Shown piece by piece: positions 62,053 through 64,000 of a DNA stretch of 64,000 bases. The DNA comes from Sphingomonadales bacterium 12-68-11 (GTDB lineage: Bacteria > Pseudomonadota > Alphaproteobacteria > Sphingomonadales > Sphingomonadaceae), in NCBI GenBank assembly GCA_002279825.1, contig NCCV01000001.1, positions 248,001-312,000 of the forward strand. The letters run 5' to 3'. Each line of letters begins with the position of its first letter. Positions within the stretch are counted from its first letter, which is position 1. The position numbers and the translations under genes were made by a program. Below the pieces are notes generated by a model. It was given only the letters and a program-made list of their open reading frames with translations, made no database searches and had not been told where the DNA came from.

Positions 62053-63963
62053 TCAGCCCATCTTCTTGAGCAGCCACGAGAAGTTGCCGCCACCGCGCGA
62101 GACGAGCCCCTGCAGCACGAGCTGTTGTACCGGATGCGGCCGCCCGTCGCCATCGACCCACAGGCTTTCCTCGATCTCCAGCGTCCCGTCGCCGGCGACG
62201 AACTGCCAGTAGCTGCCGTCGGGCAGCGCCAGCCCGGCGCCCCGGCCGCTGCCGCTGAGGCTCACTTCGACCGCCGGGCCGAGGTGGAAGCGAATCGCAT
62301 AGGGCACTTTGCCGCGCTGGCCCTTGCGCTTGTGCGGGACCAGCGAATCGTCGCCGCGCAGTTCGCTGCCGTCGTCGCGCAGGATCAGGATGCGGCGGTG
62401 AATCAGCCCGAAGCGGCTCGCATAGCCGTCATGGCTGGCTTCGAGCCGGGTCGCCGCGCCGCCGCTTTCGGTCTGCACCGTGCGGCGGTCGATCTCGACC
62501 TCGCCGACTCCGGTCCCGAGCTTGCCGTTGATCAGCACCGCAGTCGAATTGGCGTCGCCCAGGACCAGCGTGGAATGCGCGGCGGTGGCGCGCAGCCCCT
62601 GTTCGATCCGCGCCGGGACCAGGCCGCCGGCGAACGCCGCGCCGCCGCAGTTGACTACCAGCCGGTGCGGCCCGGCCGAAAACTCGAACGCCAGAGTCGA
62701 GGCGCAGCCGGTCCGGGCGTGCCGTGCCAGCGGCGGCGGCGCGGCATCGAATACGAGCACGCTCTTGCCGGCGGCCACGCGCTGATACCCCCATTGCCGC
62801 GCATCGCGCAGCGGGCGGGCGCGCACGCCGCTGGCCTTGATGAGATCGGCCAGCCGCGCCTGCGGCACCGCACCCGCGCCCTGCCAGCTGCCGAGCGCGC
62901 CATCGCCGTGAGTCAGCGCCAGCAGCGGCGGCACGAGCATCTGCAGCAGGGTTTCGACCGAGCCCGGCGGATCGCTGCGCACCGCGCGGTAGCAGGCCCT
63001 GAGATCGACCAGCAGGCCGATCGCTTCCATCTGGTCGAGCGGCGCACGCGACAGCACCCCGCCGTCGTTGCCGACCAGATCGCCGAGCGCGCGCGCCAGT
63101 CCGGCTTCGCCGTAGAGGCGGCGCGGCTTGCCATCGGGCAGCAGCAACCCCGCCGCCACGATCGCGCACCAGCCGGCGACTTCCTCGAGCCGGTCGTCGG
63201 CGCGGCCGACGTTGCGGTCGAGCCAGCGCGCGGTCTCGTTCATCGCCGCGAGCGTGCGCGCGCGCAGCCGCTTGTCGGTGCCCGACAGGATCAGCGGCGC
63301 GTGGACCAGCCAGCCGAGCAGCCGCTGCCCGGCATGGCCGACTTTCCACGCCGTGCCCTTGGTCGGCGCCGGATTGGCATCGAGCCAGGCGGCGAGCACG
63401 CGCTCGGCGGTCTGAGTGCACTGCTGGCGCGGCGCGCAGGCCTCGAGATCGCGCAGCCAGGCGAAGCCGTGCACGGTCCGCTCGAACGGGGGGGTGAGCC
63501 GAGCGACGGCAGAGAAATCGACCTGCGCGATTGGCGCCTTGACGCCATGGATCAGGAAATGCCCGGCGCGCAGCGCCATCCCGGCCACCCGGTCACCGCC
63601 GAGCGGGCTCTCGACGGTGGCGAGCAGGCGCGGCTTGGGCGGCTTGCGGAACGGCGCGACCAGCGCCTGCCCGGGCACGCCGAGGCGGTAGGCCAGCCGC
63701 ATCAGCCGTTCGCCCGCGGTGATCTCGGGCGGCTCGAAATCGCTGAGCGCGAGTGCCCTGCCCGGCTCGATCAGTTCGCCTGGCGGCGGCGCGGGGGCGG
63801 GATCGGGAGCCTTGGCGGCGGCCGCCTTGGACGGGGCCGGGGCCGGCCTCGCGAGCGGTTCGCCCGCCGCTTTGGCGAGCGGGATCGCCATCGTCTCCGC
63901 CGTCCCTTCGGGCAGCGGACTGGCGCCCTTCACGAACCGGTTGCGGACCACGCTCTCGGTCAT
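62053..63963 (-). CDS. heparinase II/III-like protein
   Basis: 636-residue protein. Seen: an alanine-proline rich N-terminal tail (about 20-65), an all-helical domain (LLATVESPLGGD, GHFLIHGVKAPIAQVDFS, WLDANPAPTKGTAWKVGHAGQRLLGWLVH, ETARWLDRNVGRADDRLEEVAGW), then a beta-sandwich with FSAGPHRLVVNCGG, HSTLVLGDANST and EASHDGYASRFGLIHRRILIL containing the conserved His residues. In alphaproteobacteria this gene is linked with purH and rpe; substrate unknown, with a cell-envelope polysaccharide possible. No signal peptide seen. ATG overlaps the upstream stop (ATGA). Confidence 0.9.
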   Translation of the reverse strand: MTESVVRNRFVKGASPLPEGTAETMAIPLAKAAGEPLARPAPAPSKAAAAKAPDPAPAPPPGELIEPGRALALSDFEPPEITAGERLMRLAYRLGVPGQALVAPFRKPPKPRLLATVESPLGGDRVAGMALRAGHFLIHGVKAPIAQVDFSAVARLTPPFERTVHGFAWLRDLEACAPRQQCTQTAERVLAAWLDANPAPTKGTAWKVGHAGQRLLGWLVHAPLILSGTDKRLRARTLAAMNETARWLDRNVGRADDRLEEVAGWCAIVAAGLLLPDGKPRRLYGEAGLARALGDLVGNDGGVLSRAPLDQMEAIGLLVDLRACYRAVRSDPPGSVETLLQMLVPPLLALTHGDGALGSWQGAGAVPQARLADLIKASGVRARPLRDARQWGYQRVAAGKSVLVFDAAPPPLARHARTGCASTLAFEFSAGPHRLVVNCGGAAFAGGLVPARIEQGLRATAAHSTLVLGDANSTAVLINGKLGTGVGEVEIDRRTVQTESGGAATRLEASHDGYASRFGLIHRRILILRDDGSELRGDDSLVPHKRKGQRGKVPYAIRFHLGPAVEVSLSGSGRGAGLALPDGSYWQFVAGDGTLEIEESLWVDGDGRPHPVQQLVLQGLVSRGGGNFSWLLKKMG

Positions 63964-64000
63964 GCCGCGCCCCGCAGCGCCACGAGGTTGGCCGCATAGT
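63960..64000 (-). CDS. rpe: C-terminal tail of probable ribulose-phosphate 3-epimerase (partial)
   Basis: Only the last 12 codons are inside the window: YAANLVALRGAA and stop, overlapping the heparinase-like ATG by 4 bases. The ending matches the usual rpe C terminus (a Y-A-x-N-I-x-A-L-R-G-A pattern), and rpe is the common neighbour of heparinase-purH in sphingomonads. Too little sequence for certainty. Confidence 0.45.
   Translation of the reverse strand, partial: YAANLVALRGAA

Noticed and set aside
60361..63999. Very long open frame (over 1200 codons) on the + strand
   Set aside because: Runs antisense across purH and the heparinase-like gene, both with full family motifs. Composition is Arg/Gly/Ala/His/Asp-rich without domains, as expected for a mirror frame in GC-rich DNA.

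Overview
The window is GC-rich chromosomal DNA (roughly two-thirds G+C by eye) from an alphaproteobacterium, most likely a sphingomonad (Sphingomonadales). The basis is inference from content: two TonB-dependent receptors with sphingomonad-style plugs, an HWE histidine kinase, tight ATGA/GTGA gene overlaps, and a housekeeping set (rpe tail, heparinase-like, purH, msrA, zur, dxs, ihfB, ftsK, glnD, lgt). No rRNA, tRNA, CRISPR array, transposase, integrase or phage gene was seen.

Layout. 1-7.2 kb: an OmpR-type response regulator running off the left edge, cupin and VOC proteins, an M24 aminopeptidase P, oligopeptidase B with a hotdog thioesterase, and alanine dehydrogenase. 7.4-12.6 kb: a PstS-like lipoprotein, then a DUF2946-like protein, TonB receptor and PepSY-type membrane protein that look like a metal (probably copper) uptake unit. 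12.6-24.5 kb: a DUF6886-like protein, a secreted GDSL esterase, a 57-residue membrane protein, ftsK, a ThiE-like protein, yggS, glnD, lgt, a MidA-like methyltransferase and an MHS transporter. 24.5-32.8 kb: an HWE kinase divergent from isovaleryl-CoA dehydrogenase, two tandem secreted esterases, an AbgT transporter and methylcrotonyl-CoA carboxylase beta (leucine degradation). A low-GC C39-like peptidase gene and a 5'-nucleotidase follow.

35.0-52.4 kb is the accessory heart of the window: about 16 genes that read as an undescribed catabolic cluster. A nine-gene leftward run (two SDRs, a small protein, a phytoene-desaturase-type flavoprotein, two beta-lactamase-fold hydrolases, two SnoaL/NTF2-like proteins, a CMD protein) is followed by two paralogous FAD monooxygenases, a CmcJ/NvfI-type oxidoreductase, two MFS transporters, an alpha/beta hydrolase and an 856-residue TonB receptor. 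The receptor gene is divergent from an MFS-monooxygenase-hydrolase operon across a 350-bp region carrying a perfect 21-bp palindrome. The likely logic is outer-membrane uptake, inner-membrane import, then oxidation and hydrolysis of an aromatic or polycyclic natural product. The substrate is not determinable from sequence.

The most striking structural observation is a set of palindromic repeats of four families (A-D) between 31.9 and 43.9 kb. In the nine-gene run, each of the four junctions that is not a gene overlap or a 3-bp gap holds exactly one repeat (B, A, C, C), and family D lies between two convergent genes. A second family A copy is inserted in frame inside the methylcrotonyl-CoA carboxylase beta gene and is translated.

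52.5-64 kb returns to core genes: ihfB, a GntR regulator divergent from a POT peptide transporter, FKBP, NnrU, an unusual LuxR-HTH/Ig-like fusion, dxs, zur, a 33-residue membrane protein overlapping a lipoprotein-type msrA, purH, a heparinase II/III-like protein and the tail of a probable rpe.
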